From positions 62,001 to 126,000 of the forward strand of contig JAFLTS010000002.1 in NCBI GenBank assembly GCA_022509185.1: 64,000 bases of DNA. Reading direction: 5' to 3'. Every line of letters begins with the position of its first letter. Within the stretch, counting starts at the first letter, position 1. A program made the position numbers and the translations under genes. Of this stretch, positions 17,238 through 26,234 are shown piece after piece. The DNA is from Muribaculaceae bacterium. GTDB taxonomy: Bacteria; Bacteroidota; Bacteroidia; Bacteroidales; Muribaculaceae. Under the pieces are notes generated by a model. The model did no database searches and was not told where the DNA came from. It saw nothing but the letters and a program-made list of their open reading frames with translations.

Positions 17238-17897
17238 ATGATTGAAATTATTAATCTTCAAGACACCCCAAGTCTCCTCAACCGATATATGAGAGAGCTG
17301 AGGGATATTAATATTCAAGGGGATCCTTTACGCTTTCGCCGCAATCTCGAACGCATTGGTGAAATAATGGCCTATGAGATATCCAAACGTATTGACTACG
17401 AAGAAATAGAGATTGAAACTCCATTGGCCAAAACAAAGGTAATTGAACCAAAGAATAATATAGTTCTAGCTACTATCCTGAGAGCAGGTTTACCTTTTCA
17501 TCACGGTTTTCTTAATTATTTCGACAGAGCTGAAAATGCCTTTGTTAGTGCTTATAGAAAATATAAGGAAAAGGGAGATAAGTTTGATGTGCTCGTGGAA
17601 TACCTGGCCTCTCCCGATATCAATGGCAAGACCCTCATAATAGTGGATCCGATGCTGGCAACAGGGAGTTCCATGGAATTAGGTTATAGGGCTCTACTTA
17701 ACAACGGGACTCCTGACAAGATTCATGTGGCTTCTGTTATAGCCTCTCAACAGGCAGTGGATTATGTGGCAAGTGTGTTTCCGGAAGAAAAAACCACAGT
17801 CTGGACTGCAGCAATCGATCCTGAGATAAACAGTCACAGCTATATCGTGCCGGGTCTTGGAGATGCGGGAGACCTCGCTTTCGGCGTAAAACTATGA
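17238..17897 (+). CDS. upp: Uracil phosphoribosyltransferase
   Basis: A 219-residue enzyme that makes UMP from uracil and PRPP (pyrimidine salvage). The PRPP-binding motif is VDPMLATGSSMELGYRALLNNG (about 140), and the uracil-binding C-terminus includes YIVPGLGDAGDLAFG. LATILRAGLPFHHG is the conserved mid-region. The ATG at 17238 is preferred over an in-frame TTG at 17232, which lies inside the TAAATTTG box. Its stop codon overlaps the recF start by four bases. It is the first gene of a plus-strand run that continues at least to ribH. Confidence 0.93.
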   Translation: MIEIINLQDTPSLLNRYMRELRDINIQGDPLRFRRNLERIGEIMAYEISKRIDYEEIEIETPLAKTKVIEPKNNIVLATILRAGLPFHHGFLNYFDRAENAFVSAYRKYKEKGDKFDVLVEYLASPDINGKTLIIVDPMLATGSSMELGYRALLNNGTPDKIHVASVIASQQAVDYVASVFPEEKTTVWTAAIDPEINSHSYIVPGLGDAGDLAFGVKL

Positions 17898-19000
17898 CTT
17901 TGGACAATATAGAAATATTGAATTTTAAAAATATTCCTAACGCAAAAATAGAATTTTCACCGGGAATAAATTGTCTGCTGGGGATGAACGGTATGGGCAA
18001 AAGTAATCTTTTGGACGCAATTCATCTCTTAAGCATGGCACGCACCATATCCTCACTTCCCGATGCCTCAATAATGAAGCATGGTGAAGAAGTAATGTTA
18101 GTGAAAGGAGATTTCACTACAGATGCCGGTGCAAAAGATACAATCTCATGCGGGCTTGCAAAAGGAAAAAGAAAAAGTCTGAAACGTAACGGTAAAGAAT
18201 ATGCCAAGCTTTCGGAACATATAGGGAATTACCCCGTTGTTATTTCCACTCCTGAAGACGCAAGAATAGTGTCAGGAAGTGCAGAGGAACGTCGCAAGCT
18301 TATGGATATGGTTATTTCTCAGGCTGATCCGGAATACCTTAATGCTTTGATAAGATACAACAGAGCTCTCGACAATAGGAACAAAATGCTGAGAGCCGGG
18401 GTAAAGGATCCTATTCTGTATGAATCGATAGAAAACACAATGGTGGAAGCAGCCCAACTTATTCACGAAAGAAGGGCTCAATGGGTAAACGAAATGGCAC
18501 CTATCGTAGAAGAACTCTATAATCGTATTGCCGGAAACCGTGAAAAAACAGAAATAAGCTATAAAAGCGCCCTTAACACCGCCACAATGAAGGATGTATT
18601 GGCCAACAACAGGGCCAAAGACCAGATTCTGGGTTTTACTTCCGGAGGAGTACACAGAGATGATTTAGAAGCCTCGCTTGATTCTCATAGCCTTAGAGCC
18701 TTAGGGAGCCAGGGACAGCTTAAAACGTTTGCTGTGGCCTTACGACTGGCTATTTTCAGATACCTTAAAAAGAAAAAGGGAGTTACGCCTTTGCTTCTGC
18801 TAGATGATATATTTGATAAACTTGATGCACAAAGGGTGGAAAATATCATGAAAGAAGTGACCGGTGATGGAAATTTCGGTCAGATTTTCATAACCGATAC
18901 CAATCGTAAACACCTTGATGATATTCTGGCCGGCATTTCCGGACAGAAAGCCCTAATAAATGTTTCAGAAGGTGAATTCACACCTATAGACTTAGATTGA
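17894..19000 (+). CDS. recF: DNA replication and repair protein RecF
   Basis: A 368-residue SMC-like ATPase that loads RecA at gaps through the RecFOR pathway. The Walker A motif is GMNGMGKSNLLDAI (about 30-43), the ABC signature-like stretch is LGSQGQLKTFAVALRLA (about 273), and the Walker B is LLLLDDIFDKLD with the D-loop after it. The start ILNFKNIPNAKIEFSPGINCLLG is typical. It overlaps upp by four bases and is followed by the DUF721 gene after one base, a pairing (recF with DUF721/DciA) common in Bacteroidetes. Confidence 0.95.
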   Translation: MTLDNIEILNFKNIPNAKIEFSPGINCLLGMNGMGKSNLLDAIHLLSMARTISSLPDASIMKHGEEVMLVKGDFTTDAGAKDTISCGLAKGKRKSLKRNGKEYAKLSEHIGNYPVVISTPEDARIVSGSAEERRKLMDMVISQADPEYLNALIRYNRALDNRNKMLRAGVKDPILYESIENTMVEAAQLIHERRAQWVNEMAPIVEELYNRIAGNREKTEISYKSALNTATMKDVLANNRAKDQILGFTSGGVHRDDLEASLDSHSLRALGSQGQLKTFAVALRLAIFRYLKKKKGVTPLLLLDDIFDKLDAQRVENIMKEVTGDGNFGQIFITDTNRKHLDDILAGISGQKALINVSEGEFTPIDLD

Positions 19001-19001
19001 T

Positions 19002-19295
19002 ATGAATCGTCTGCCTCCTCAATCAGTAGGTGATGTACTCAGAAATCTTCTGGAAGAAACAAGCCTGCAGGCCAGAATGGATGAACTTAGGGCTGCCGGA
19101 TTATGGGATAAGATTGTAGGGCGCCAGATTGCATCTCAAACAGGTAAACCTCAAGTCAAAAACGGACTGATGTATGTGCCTGTTGCCAATCCGGTGTTGA
19201 GAAATGAATTATATATGACCCGGTCTCGGATCAGAGAGATTATAAACACTAATTTCGGAAAAGAAATAATCAAAGAAATTAAATTTACATCATGA
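19002..19295 (+). CDS. DUF721 (DciA-like) protein
   Basis: A 97-residue basic protein with the compact DUF721 fold: SVGDVLRNLLEETSLQARM, then LWDKIVGRQIASQTGKPQVKNGLMYVPVANPVLRNELYMTR. DUF721 proteins include DciA, which helps load the replicative helicase DnaB in bacteria without DnaC. The link to recF just upstream supports a role in DNA replication. The ATG follows the recF stop by one base, and the stop overlaps the thioesterase start by four bases. Confidence 0.85.
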   Translation: MNRLPPQSVGDVLRNLLEETSLQARMDELRAAGLWDKIVGRQIASQTGKPQVKNGLMYVPVANPVLRNELYMTRSRIREIINTNFGKEIIKEIKFTS

Positions 19296-19729
19296 ATCCT
19301 CATGAACTTCCCTCAGCAGATATCTTTACTAACCGCCTTCCCATACAGGTTCGTTTCAGCGACGTAGATGTGGTGGGCCATGTAAACAACATAGTGTTTT
19401 TTGCCTATTATGACACAGGGAAGGCAGCTTTTATGGCAGAACTCTTAGGAAGAAAAATAAGTTGGGATGAAGTTGATACAGTAGTGGCGAATGTAGACTG
19501 CGCTTTCATCGCTCCTATATTCTGGGGTGAAAATATAGAGGTGCTCACAACATGCGTCGGAATACATGAAAAAAGTTTCAGACTATTGCAAATGCTTAGA
19601 AATGCCGATACTCTTGAAGTAAAATCTGTGTGTGAAACTGTAATGGTTTCTTTTGATCCCAACACACAGAAATCTGCACCACTAAGCGAGGAATGGCGTA
19701 GTAAACTTTCCTCACTTTTAAAGAATTAA
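19292..19729 (+). CDS. Acyl-CoA thioesterase, hotdog fold (YbgC/FadM type)
   Basis: A 145-residue hotdog-fold thioesterase. The catalytic-region motif is RFSDVDVVGHVNNIVFFAYYDTGKAAFM, with the Asp and the GHVNN-Y pattern of the 4-hydroxybenzoyl-CoA thioesterase group. The rest, VANVDCAFIAPIFWGENIEVLT, supplies the long strand of the hotdog. It probably hydrolyses a short or medium acyl-CoA; the substrate cannot be told. It is translationally coupled to the DUF721 gene. Confidence 0.88.
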   Translation: MNPHELPSADIFTNRLPIQVRFSDVDVVGHVNNIVFFAYYDTGKAAFMAELLGRKISWDEVDTVVANVDCAFIAPIFWGENIEVLTTCVGIHEKSFRLLQMLRNADTLEVKSVCETVMVSFDPNTQKSAPLSEEWRSKLSSLLKN

Positions 19730-19740
19730 AAACAAAACGA

Positions 19741-20604
19741 ATGACTCAGATAGAACTTATACTTAATCTGGAAGCTCCCGGAATCAATGATACGGATGCT
19801 CAGATCCTTAGTGAAGCCTTGGATGCAAGAAACCAGGCAGGAGAATTTATCCGTCAGGATAAATATCTGGAAGCCATGGAACGCACTGTGGCTGCTCTTA
19901 AGATAATGAGAGATTTCTCAGATTATCAGAATCCGGAATTCCGGTTGCTCTTCGTAGCTCTCCTTTTTGACCTGGCAGAAATTCATTATGCCCTTAAAAA
20001 TTACAAGCAGAGCGAAAAAGAAGTGGAATTGCTTTTTAAAGTACTTGATAATCTTGTAAAAATAGATGAGGAAAGATTCGGCCAGTATCATATTCTGGCT
20101 ATGGAGCTATCCACAAGAATACTGCGTTCACGAAAGAAAGCACTCGATCTTCTTGTGAAACAGCAGATCACCACGGGGTCGCTATATGAAAAGGTAAATG
20201 CCGGAATTGCTGCAGCCACTGATAAACTCGTAGACAGTCTCTGTACTACCGCACAACTGCTGGCTGCAACAGGTGATATCAGAGGAGCTTTGAAATTTTA
20301 TGCCGAAGCCATAAAGTATTCCAAGAAACGTGCCGGCCGTGTCACACGCAAAGAAGTGAAAATGACCGTGGAAATGGCGGAAGTTATGATACGCCTACGG
20401 ACTATGCAACCAAGAGCCAAACGGCTGTTGAATGCCATTCTTCCTCATGCAGTGGCTTTGGAAACTGTGCAACTTGAACAGGATATCATTTCTCTAATCG
20501 AAGTAATCGATGCCAATGAAGAGCCCGAAACAAAATGGAGATTATTCCTTCATAAAGTTATAGCCGGTGCAAAATCTAAACTGAAATCCAAAAAACCGGA
20601 ATAA
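19741..20604 (+). CDS. Unnamed TPR-like helical protein
   Basis: A 287-residue, wholly helical, soluble protein without a signal peptide. Repeated stretches such as AGEFIRQDKYLEAMERTVAAL, AEIHYALKNYKQSEKEVELL and LAATGDIRGALKFYAEAIKYSKK have the spacing of TPR-like helical pairs. The C-terminus is very basic (KLKSKKPE). I do not recognise a named family. It starts 11 bases after the thioesterase gene, and its stop shares one base with the ribH start, so it is a real, coupled gene. TPR-type proteins are usually scaffolds; no partner can be assigned. Confidence 0.8.
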   Translation: MTQIELILNLEAPGINDTDAQILSEALDARNQAGEFIRQDKYLEAMERTVAALKIMRDFSDYQNPEFRLLFVALLFDLAEIHYALKNYKQSEKEVELLFKVLDNLVKIDEERFGQYHILAMELSTRILRSRKKALDLLVKQQITTGSLYEKVNAGIAAATDKLVDSLCTTAQLLAATGDIRGALKFYAEAIKYSKKRAGRVTRKEVKMTVEMAEVMIRLRTMQPRAKRLLNAILPHAVALETVQLEQDIISLIEVIDANEEPETKWRLFLHKVIAGAKSKLKSKKPE

Positions 20605-21101
20605 TGTCTACCATCCTGAACACTAATGGCGATTCTCTGGCCATTCCACGGCTTGATGACAAGGTGAAAGGAAATTTCTATGTTATTACAGCCGATTGGA
20701 ACTCCGATATTACCTACACGTTACGTGACGGTGCTTTGGATGTTTTGCGAAAGGCCGGAGTGGAAGATTCGAAAATAAAGACTATAAGCGTACCCGGCAC
20801 AGTAGAACTTGTAAATGCGGCTGCCTTAGCCGTGAAGGAAGGAGTGACTGCAGCAGTTATCGTTATTGGATGTGTCATCAGAGGAGATACCCCTCATTTC
20901 GATTATGTATGCCGGATTGCGGCACAAGGCACAGCCGAATTGAACAGCCTGGGGAAGGCTCCGGTGATCTTCGGCGTGCTAACTGTAGACAATCTGCAAC
21001 AGGCTCAGGAACGTGCGGGAGGAATATTGGGCAACAAAGGTGCTGAAGCGGCAGCAGCTGCAGTAACCATGGCCAACTTCCATATTTCATTTTGGTTATA
21101 A
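20604..21101 (+). CDS. ribH: 6,7-dimethyl-8-ribityllumazine synthase
   Basis: A 165-residue enzyme that joins the ribityl-uracil amine to 3,4-dihydroxybutanone phosphate, the step before riboflavin synthase. Diagnostic stretches are ITADWNSDITYTL, SVPGTVELVNAA, VIGCVIRGDTPHFDYVC (with the catalytic His) and FGVLTVDNLQQAQERAGG followed by NKGAEAAAAAV. It is the end of the run that starts at upp; a promoter for the next gene lies across its stop codon. Confidence 0.95.
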   Translation: MSTILNTNGDSLAIPRLDDKVKGNFYVITADWNSDITYTLRDGALDVLRKAGVEDSKIKTISVPGTVELVNAAALAVKEGVTAAVIVIGCVIRGDTPHFDYVCRIAAQGTAELNSLGKAPVIFGVLTVDNLQQAQERAGGILGNKGAEAAAAAVTMANFHISFWL

Positions 21102-21122
21102 TCTACTTTATAATTAACTTTG
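21091..21122 (+). promoter_or_regulatory. Promoter of the RelA/SpoT gene
   Basis: TTTG (21091-21094), a 20-base spacer and TAACTTTG (21115-21122) match the consensus. The TTTG lies inside the ribH coding end. Transcription should begin near 21128, giving a leader of about 50 bases. Confidence 0.75.
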
Positions 21123-21146
21123 TATCTGACCCACTATGGTCTGATA
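21123..21146 (+). other. Hairpin in the 5' leader of the RelA/SpoT gene
   Basis: TATCTGAC and GTCTGATA flank an eight-base loop and pair except for one T-T position. It starts at or near the predicted first base of the message and could affect message stability or initiation. Confidence 0.35.
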
Positions 21147-21175
21147 GTATGAGCGCGCTCCCCAATTTATGTTAA

Positions 21176-23290
21176 ATGCAGGATTCCTATTCCCCGTTCA
21201 TCACCACTCCGGCGGCATCCCAGGAAGATAAAATTGTAGACGCCGCTTTCCGTGAGTTGCTCAATTGTTATGTTGAAAGCAACCACAGGAAAAAAGTGGA
21301 AATAATAGAAAAAGCATTCCGTTTTGCCCGTCAGGCCCATAAGGGGGCTCGACGAAGAAGCGGAGAGCCATATATCCTGCATCCTATAGCTGTGGCACGT
21401 ATTGTAGTGGAAGAGCTTGGTCTGGGTTCCACATCTATTTGTGCCGCCCTCTTGCATGATGTGGTGGAAGACACTGATTACACCCATGAGGATATTCTCA
21501 CCGCTTTCGGTCCTAAAATTGCAGCAATTGTGGAGGGAGTCACAAAGATTTCCGGTGGAATCTTCGGAGATAAGGCCTCAGCTCAGGCGGAAAATTTCCG
21601 CAAACTGCTTCTCTCTATGAGCACAGATATCAGGGTGATTTTAGTGAAGATGGCCGACCGGCTTCACAATATGCGCACTTTGGGCAGTATGAGACCGGAA
21701 AAACAATATAAAATTGCAGGTGAAACTCTTTATGTATATGCACCCCTGGCTCATCGTCTCGGTCTTAGCAAAATCAAGTATGAACTCGAAGATCTTGCAT
21801 TTAAATATGAACATCCCCAGAAATACAAGGAGATCATTGAAAAAGTAAATGAAACGGAAGAACACCGTAAGGCGATAGTGGAGGAATTCGTTAAACCGGT
21901 GAGAAAAATGCTTGATGAGGCAGGGTTTAAATATGAGATCAAGGCTCGGGTGAAAAGCGCTTATTCCATCTATAAAAAGATGGAGACCAAGAAAATTCCT
22001 TTCGAAGAAATATATGATGTATATGCCGTCAGAGTAATCTTTGAGAACGAAGACGAAGCTCTCGAAAAAATAAAATGCTGGCAGATATATACCTTTTTTA
22101 CGGAGGGTCATAGAATCCATCCCGAACGTCTGCGCGACTGGATCAGTATTCCGAAAGCTAACGGCTACAGGGCCTTACACCTTACAGCAATGGGTCCTGA
22201 AGGAAAATGGATTGAAGTGCAGATACGTTCAAAGAAAATGGATGAGATTGCAGAACTGGGTTATGCAGCTCACTGGAAGTATAAAACCGGAGTCCAGGAA
22301 GATGAAACTGAACTTGACTCATGGATGAACACTATAAAGGATATCCTGGCCCATCCGGAACCCAATGCCATGGATTTCCTGGACACCATCAAACTTAACC
22401 TCTTTTCTTCAGAGATTTATGTGTTCACTCCTAAGGGCGACCTTCTCACCTTACCATCCGGCGCCACCGTGCTCGATATGGCATTTGCAATACACTCACA
22501 ACTCGGCTTGCAATGTATGGCCGGAAAGATCAGTCATAAACTCGTACCTTTGTCTCATAAGTTGCAAAGTGGCGACCAGGTGGAAATTATCACATCACAA
22601 TCCCGCACTCCGTCGCCCGAATGGCTTGACTTCTGTTATACGGCTAAAGCTAAAACCAGGCTGCGCACTTATCTGAGAAAAGCCAGGAATGTGGATATTC
22701 TCACTCTTGAAGAACTCGATAAAATAGGAAATCCTTCAAGAACTCCCGAAGAAAAGAGATCATTGGTAAGGAAAATATTGCGTAATCCTTTCTCTTCAAA
22801 GAAAAAGGCCGGAGAATCCAAGAATAATTCTCCTATCGACCGAAAGAAAGTGTTTATGCTTTTCCCGGATGATAAAGAACCTAACTATCATATAGAGTCA
22901 TGCTGTTCTCCTTTGCCCGGAGACGATGTATTGGGATTTGTGAATGAAGATGAGGAGGTAGTTGTACATAAAGTGGATTGTCCCATCGCCATGCGTCTTA
23001 AGAGTGCTTACGGATCACGTTTAGTCGTGACCCAATGGGCAGGAAATTCATCTAATTTTATGTCTACAGTTGCCATTGACGGCATCGACCGTTTAGGAAT
23101 TCTCGAGGAGATTGTAGACATGGTCTCATCTAAATTCTCTATTAATATACGCAGTATGAATATTTCCACAAGCCGCGAGGTGTTTCACTGCGATATGTCG
23201 TTTAATGTAGACAGAGCTGAAACCGTGAATCAGCTATGTGAGAACCTGCTGCATATCAAAGGAGTGAAATTCGCCAAACGCACTTCTTGA
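21176..23290 (+). CDS. RelA/SpoT family (p)ppGpp synthetase/hydrolase
   Basis: A 704-residue long RSH enzyme. In order: an HD hydrolase domain (about 40-190; HPIAVARIV and LLHDVVEDTDYTHED keep the metal ligands); a synthetase domain (about 245-375; SAYSIYKKMETKKIPFEEIYDVYAVRVIF, GYRALHLTAMGP, EVQIRSKKMDEIAELGYAAHW); a TGS domain (about 415-475, IYVFTPKGDLLTLPSGATVLDMA); and a C-terminal zinc-finger/ACT region. Both active sites look intact, so it probably both makes and degrades (p)ppGpp. It has its own promoter. The synthetase motif reads GYRALH where many RSH proteins have GYQSLH-like sequence. Confidence 0.94.
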   Translation: MQDSYSPFITTPAASQEDKIVDAAFRELLNCYVESNHRKKVEIIEKAFRFARQAHKGARRRSGEPYILHPIAVARIVVEELGLGSTSICAALLHDVVEDTDYTHEDILTAFGPKIAAIVEGVTKISGGIFGDKASAQAENFRKLLLSMSTDIRVILVKMADRLHNMRTLGSMRPEKQYKIAGETLYVYAPLAHRLGLSKIKYELEDLAFKYEHPQKYKEIIEKVNETEEHRKAIVEEFVKPVRKMLDEAGFKYEIKARVKSAYSIYKKMETKKIPFEEIYDVYAVRVIFENEDEALEKIKCWQIYTFFTEGHRIHPERLRDWISIPKANGYRALHLTAMGPEGKWIEVQIRSKKMDEIAELGYAAHWKYKTGVQEDETELDSWMNTIKDILAHPEPNAMDFLDTIKLNLFSSEIYVFTPKGDLLTLPSGATVLDMAFAIHSQLGLQCMAGKISHKLVPLSHKLQSGDQVEIITSQSRTPSPEWLDFCYTAKAKTRLRTYLRKARNVDILTLEELDKIGNPSRTPEEKRSLVRKILRNPFSSKKKAGESKNNSPIDRKKVFMLFPDDKEPNYHIESCCSPLPGDDVLGFVNEDEEVVVHKVDCPIAMRLKSAYGSRLVVTQWAGNSSNFMSTVAIDGIDRLGILEEIVDMVSSKFSINIRSMNISTSREVFHCDMSFNVDRAETVNQLCENLLHIKGVKFAKRTS

Positions 23291-23310
23291 GATTTTCTGA
23301 GGATAAAATT

Positions 23311-25410
23311 ATGTTGTCAAAGATATTTTCAAAAATAAGTCTCCTAAGGTTGGGTCTTGCCCTGGCAGCTATAGCAATAATCCTACTTGTGCTACCTCAT
23401 GCCGATCATAAAGAATTCACTTATGAACAAAACCAACCTTGGAAATACCCTCTCCTCACCGCTGAGTTCGATATTCCGATTCTCCGGGATTCCACCTCAG
23501 TAAGGGTGATGAGAGATAGTATCGATAAAACTTTCGTACCATTTGTAAAACGTGATAACAAAACAGAGGAAGCTAATCTATCCAGATTTAACTCGCTCCT
23601 TGAAGAGCATGCGGAACCGGAACAGACAGCTCTCCTTAACTCCCTCATGCTGGAGACATTTGCCGACGGAGTGTTAGACAATGATCTGGCCGACCAGATA
23701 AAACGCACCAATAACCCTACTTTACGCCTTGTTATGGAAAATAAAGACCAGACTAAGGAAATTGTAGCTATTGATGCTTCACGAATGTTTTCTGCACGAA
23801 ATGCTTATTCTTTTATAGATTCGGCCTATAATGCCCGTAAACAACAATCTATGCCTCCCTTATCACAGGAGATAACCCGTGCTATAAATTTAAGTCTCTC
23901 TCCCAATATCGTACTCGACACTCTTACGGATACAAAGTATCGCGACCAGGAGTATCTAACGGTAAACGGAGCACTCGGAGTGATAAAAACCGGTCAGAGA
24001 ATTGTGGATCGCGGGGAGATTATCACGCCTCAAATCTATACCAACCTCAATACTTACCAGGAAATGTTGCAGACGCGGCAATCCGACCGCAACGATCATA
24101 CATACTTCGTTATCGGTCAAGGAATTTACATAGCCATAATTCTGGCCACTTTATATATTTTCCTGGCAATTTACCGACCATTGTTTTTCTCTGACATACG
24201 GAAAATGACATTCCTTGTGTCATTTATTACCGTTTTCACTGTATTTGCCGTACTGATGTTTGAAAATGTGGTGCAGGGTCTATATGTGGTGCCTTTTGCC
24301 GCGGTTCCTGTAATAGTACTGGTCTTCTTCGACTCCCGAACAGCAATTTTCTCCCTGATAACAACTGTCTTTCTGGCTGCTTTAGTTTCTACTTATCCTC
24401 TGCAATTCCTGTTTATGGAGCTTATAGTGGGACTTGTAGCCACTTTCAGTATCTGGCAACTCGACAGGCGATCACAGTTGCTTCGCACTGCTTTATTATC
24501 CTTGCTTACTTACGCCTTTACATACTTCACTATGTGCCTTATAATGGAGGGCAATTTTTCACAGTTCTCCTGGCGCATCTTAATCATGTTTGTAATAAAC
24601 TCCGTGATTCTTTCTTTTGCTTATATACTTATCCTTGTGATAGAAAAGATTTTCGGATTTACTTCAGCCGTAACCCTTGTTGAGCTAAGCGATATCAACA
24701 GTCCCTTGCTCAGAAGGCTTGCTGAAGAAGCCCCGGGCACCTTCCAACATTCCATCCAGGTATCTACCATTGCAGCTGAAGCGGCCAGGGCAATAGGAGC
24801 TAATACCACTTTAGTGAGAACGGGGGCCTTATATCATGACATCGGGAAGCTCTCAAGCCCTGTTTTCTATACGGAAAACCAACATGGAGTAAATCCTCAT
24901 CAGGGATTAGATCCCGTTACAAGTGCCAAGAAAATAATTTCTCATGTCACAGAAGGAGCTTCTTTAGCTAATAAACATAAACTCCCTCCACTTATCAAAT
25001 CCTTCATATTGGAGCATCACGGCAAGGGGATGGCAAAGTATTTCTATACCACTGCTGTAAATAATAATCCCGACAAAGTGATAGATAAGGCCGACTTCTC
25101 TTATCCGGGTCCAAATCCGCAGAGCATAGAAACCTCTATACTTATGATGGCCGATGCTGTGGAAGCAGCTTCAAGGTCTCTTTCAGACTATTCACCTCAA
25201 AGTATTGATAAACTGGTGGAAAATATCATCAACGGTCAGATTGCCGACGGGATGTATAAGGAATCTCCTATTTCCTTCAAAGATGTGGAAAAAATAAAGA
25301 AGATATTCAAACAACGCCTAGCCACAATATATCACACACGAGTGAGGTATCCCGAATTAAATAAGGACACTGCCACTGCCCAAAATCTAAATCAATCCCA
25401 AAATGCATAA
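23311..25410 (+). CDS. 7TM-HD family phosphodiesterase (PgpH-like)
   Basis: A 699-residue membrane enzyme. An N-terminal membrane helix is followed by an extracytoplasmic 7TMR-HDED domain (about 40-265), about seven membrane segments (270-470), and a cytoplasmic HD domain with FQHSIQVSTIAAEAARAIGA, GALYHDIGKLSSPVFYTENQ, and ILEHHGKGMAKYFY. PgpH-type members degrade cyclic di-AMP; that activity is inferred from the family. The ATG at 23311 is preferred to the TTG at 23287, which lies inside the upstream stop region. The next gene overlaps its end by eight bases. Confidence 0.92.
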   Translation: MLSKIFSKISLLRLGLALAAIAIILLVLPHADHKEFTYEQNQPWKYPLLTAEFDIPILRDSTSVRVMRDSIDKTFVPFVKRDNKTEEANLSRFNSLLEEHAEPEQTALLNSLMLETFADGVLDNDLADQIKRTNNPTLRLVMENKDQTKEIVAIDASRMFSARNAYSFIDSAYNARKQQSMPPLSQEITRAINLSLSPNIVLDTLTDTKYRDQEYLTVNGALGVIKTGQRIVDRGEIITPQIYTNLNTYQEMLQTRQSDRNDHTYFVIGQGIYIAIILATLYIFLAIYRPLFFSDIRKMTFLVSFITVFTVFAVLMFENVVQGLYVVPFAAVPVIVLVFFDSRTAIFSLITTVFLAALVSTYPLQFLFMELIVGLVATFSIWQLDRRSQLLRTALLSLLTYAFTYFTMCLIMEGNFSQFSWRILIMFVINSVILSFAYILILVIEKIFGFTSAVTLVELSDINSPLLRRLAEEAPGTFQHSIQVSTIAAEAARAIGANTTLVRTGALYHDIGKLSSPVFYTENQHGVNPHQGLDPVTSAKKIISHVTEGASLANKHKLPPLIKSFILEHHGKGMAKYFYTTAVNNNPDKVIDKADFSYPGPNPQSIETSILMMADAVEAASRSLSDYSPQSIDKLVENIINGQIADGMYKESPISFKDVEKIKKIFKQRLATIYHTRVRYPELNKDTATAQNLNQSQNA

Positions 25411-26191
25411 GTATTTCTTTAAATATTTCTCTTTATTTATCATCACAGTATTTTACTTAGGCTGTATGGCAGCTCAGGAAACTGACCGTAATATACAGAA
25501 TAAAAGAAAAATAACTGTTGAGAAACCTGATTTGGAAGATATAAAAGAAAAAACTCTGGATCCGAAAAGTCCTTTCTATTTCCCAAAACTGATGGCCAAA
25601 TATACCCGCAACGACACGGTCATGACCAACGAAGAGTACCGATATTTCTATTTGGGATATATGTTTCAGGAAGATTATGATCCCTACCGTACTTCCCCTT
25701 ATTCCGGAGTGACCGATGAGCTTCGACTCAAGTCTAGCCATACCAAGGAGGAGATAGATACTATAAGAAAATATGCAGAGCTCTCTTTAAGAGACAATCC
25801 TTTCGATCTACGTCAGATGTCGTTTTTAGTGCATGTGCTTAAAGAAAAACGTAAGGATATGAGTGCCAAGATCTGGGAATATCGTCTTGAACATCTCTTG
25901 GGAGCTATAAAAAGCACCGGCACAGGAGAAGATATTGAAAACGCCTGGTTTGTGATTTATCCGGTCCATGAGTATGATTTGGTAAAACTTCTGGGCTATG
26001 AAGCCACAGATGCAGATTTTATTGAACCTGCCTATGATTATCTCACGGTGAGACCTGATGAGGAAACCCAACGACGTCTTAGGGACAAAGTGGCACAGGG
26101 TTTTTATTTTAATGTTGGAGTGCCAACCCAGCAATACGTTATGAAACATCCTGAACTATGGGAAGAGGAGGAAGAAGCGGGAGAATATTGA
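25403..26191 (+). CDS. DUF4919 family protein
   Basis: A 262-residue exported protein: an N-terminal hydrophobic segment (FFKYFSLFIITVFYLGCMAAQ) could be a lipoprotein signal with Cys21. The stretch FPKLMAKYTRNDTVMTNEEYRYFYLGYMFQEDYDPYR is characteristic of DUF4919 proteins in Bacteroidetes. The rest is helical, with a highly acidic tail (EEEEEAGEY). No catalytic motif is seen and the function is unknown. It overlaps the PgpH-like gene by eight bases, so the two are likely made together. Confidence 0.78.
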   Translation: MHKYFFKYFSLFIITVFYLGCMAAQETDRNIQNKRKITVEKPDLEDIKEKTLDPKSPFYFPKLMAKYTRNDTVMTNEEYRYFYLGYMFQEDYDPYRTSPYSGVTDELRLKSSHTKEEIDTIRKYAELSLRDNPFDLRQMSFLVHVLKEKRKDMSAKIWEYRLEHLLGAIKSTGTGEDIENAWFVIYPVHEYDLVKLLGYEATDADFIEPAYDYLTVRPDEETQRRLRDKVAQGFYFNVGVPTQQYVMKHPELWEEEEEAGEY

Positions 26192-26234
26192 ACCCCGAAC
26201 CCCTCATGATTGTTATTTCAGAAAAATTGTAATT

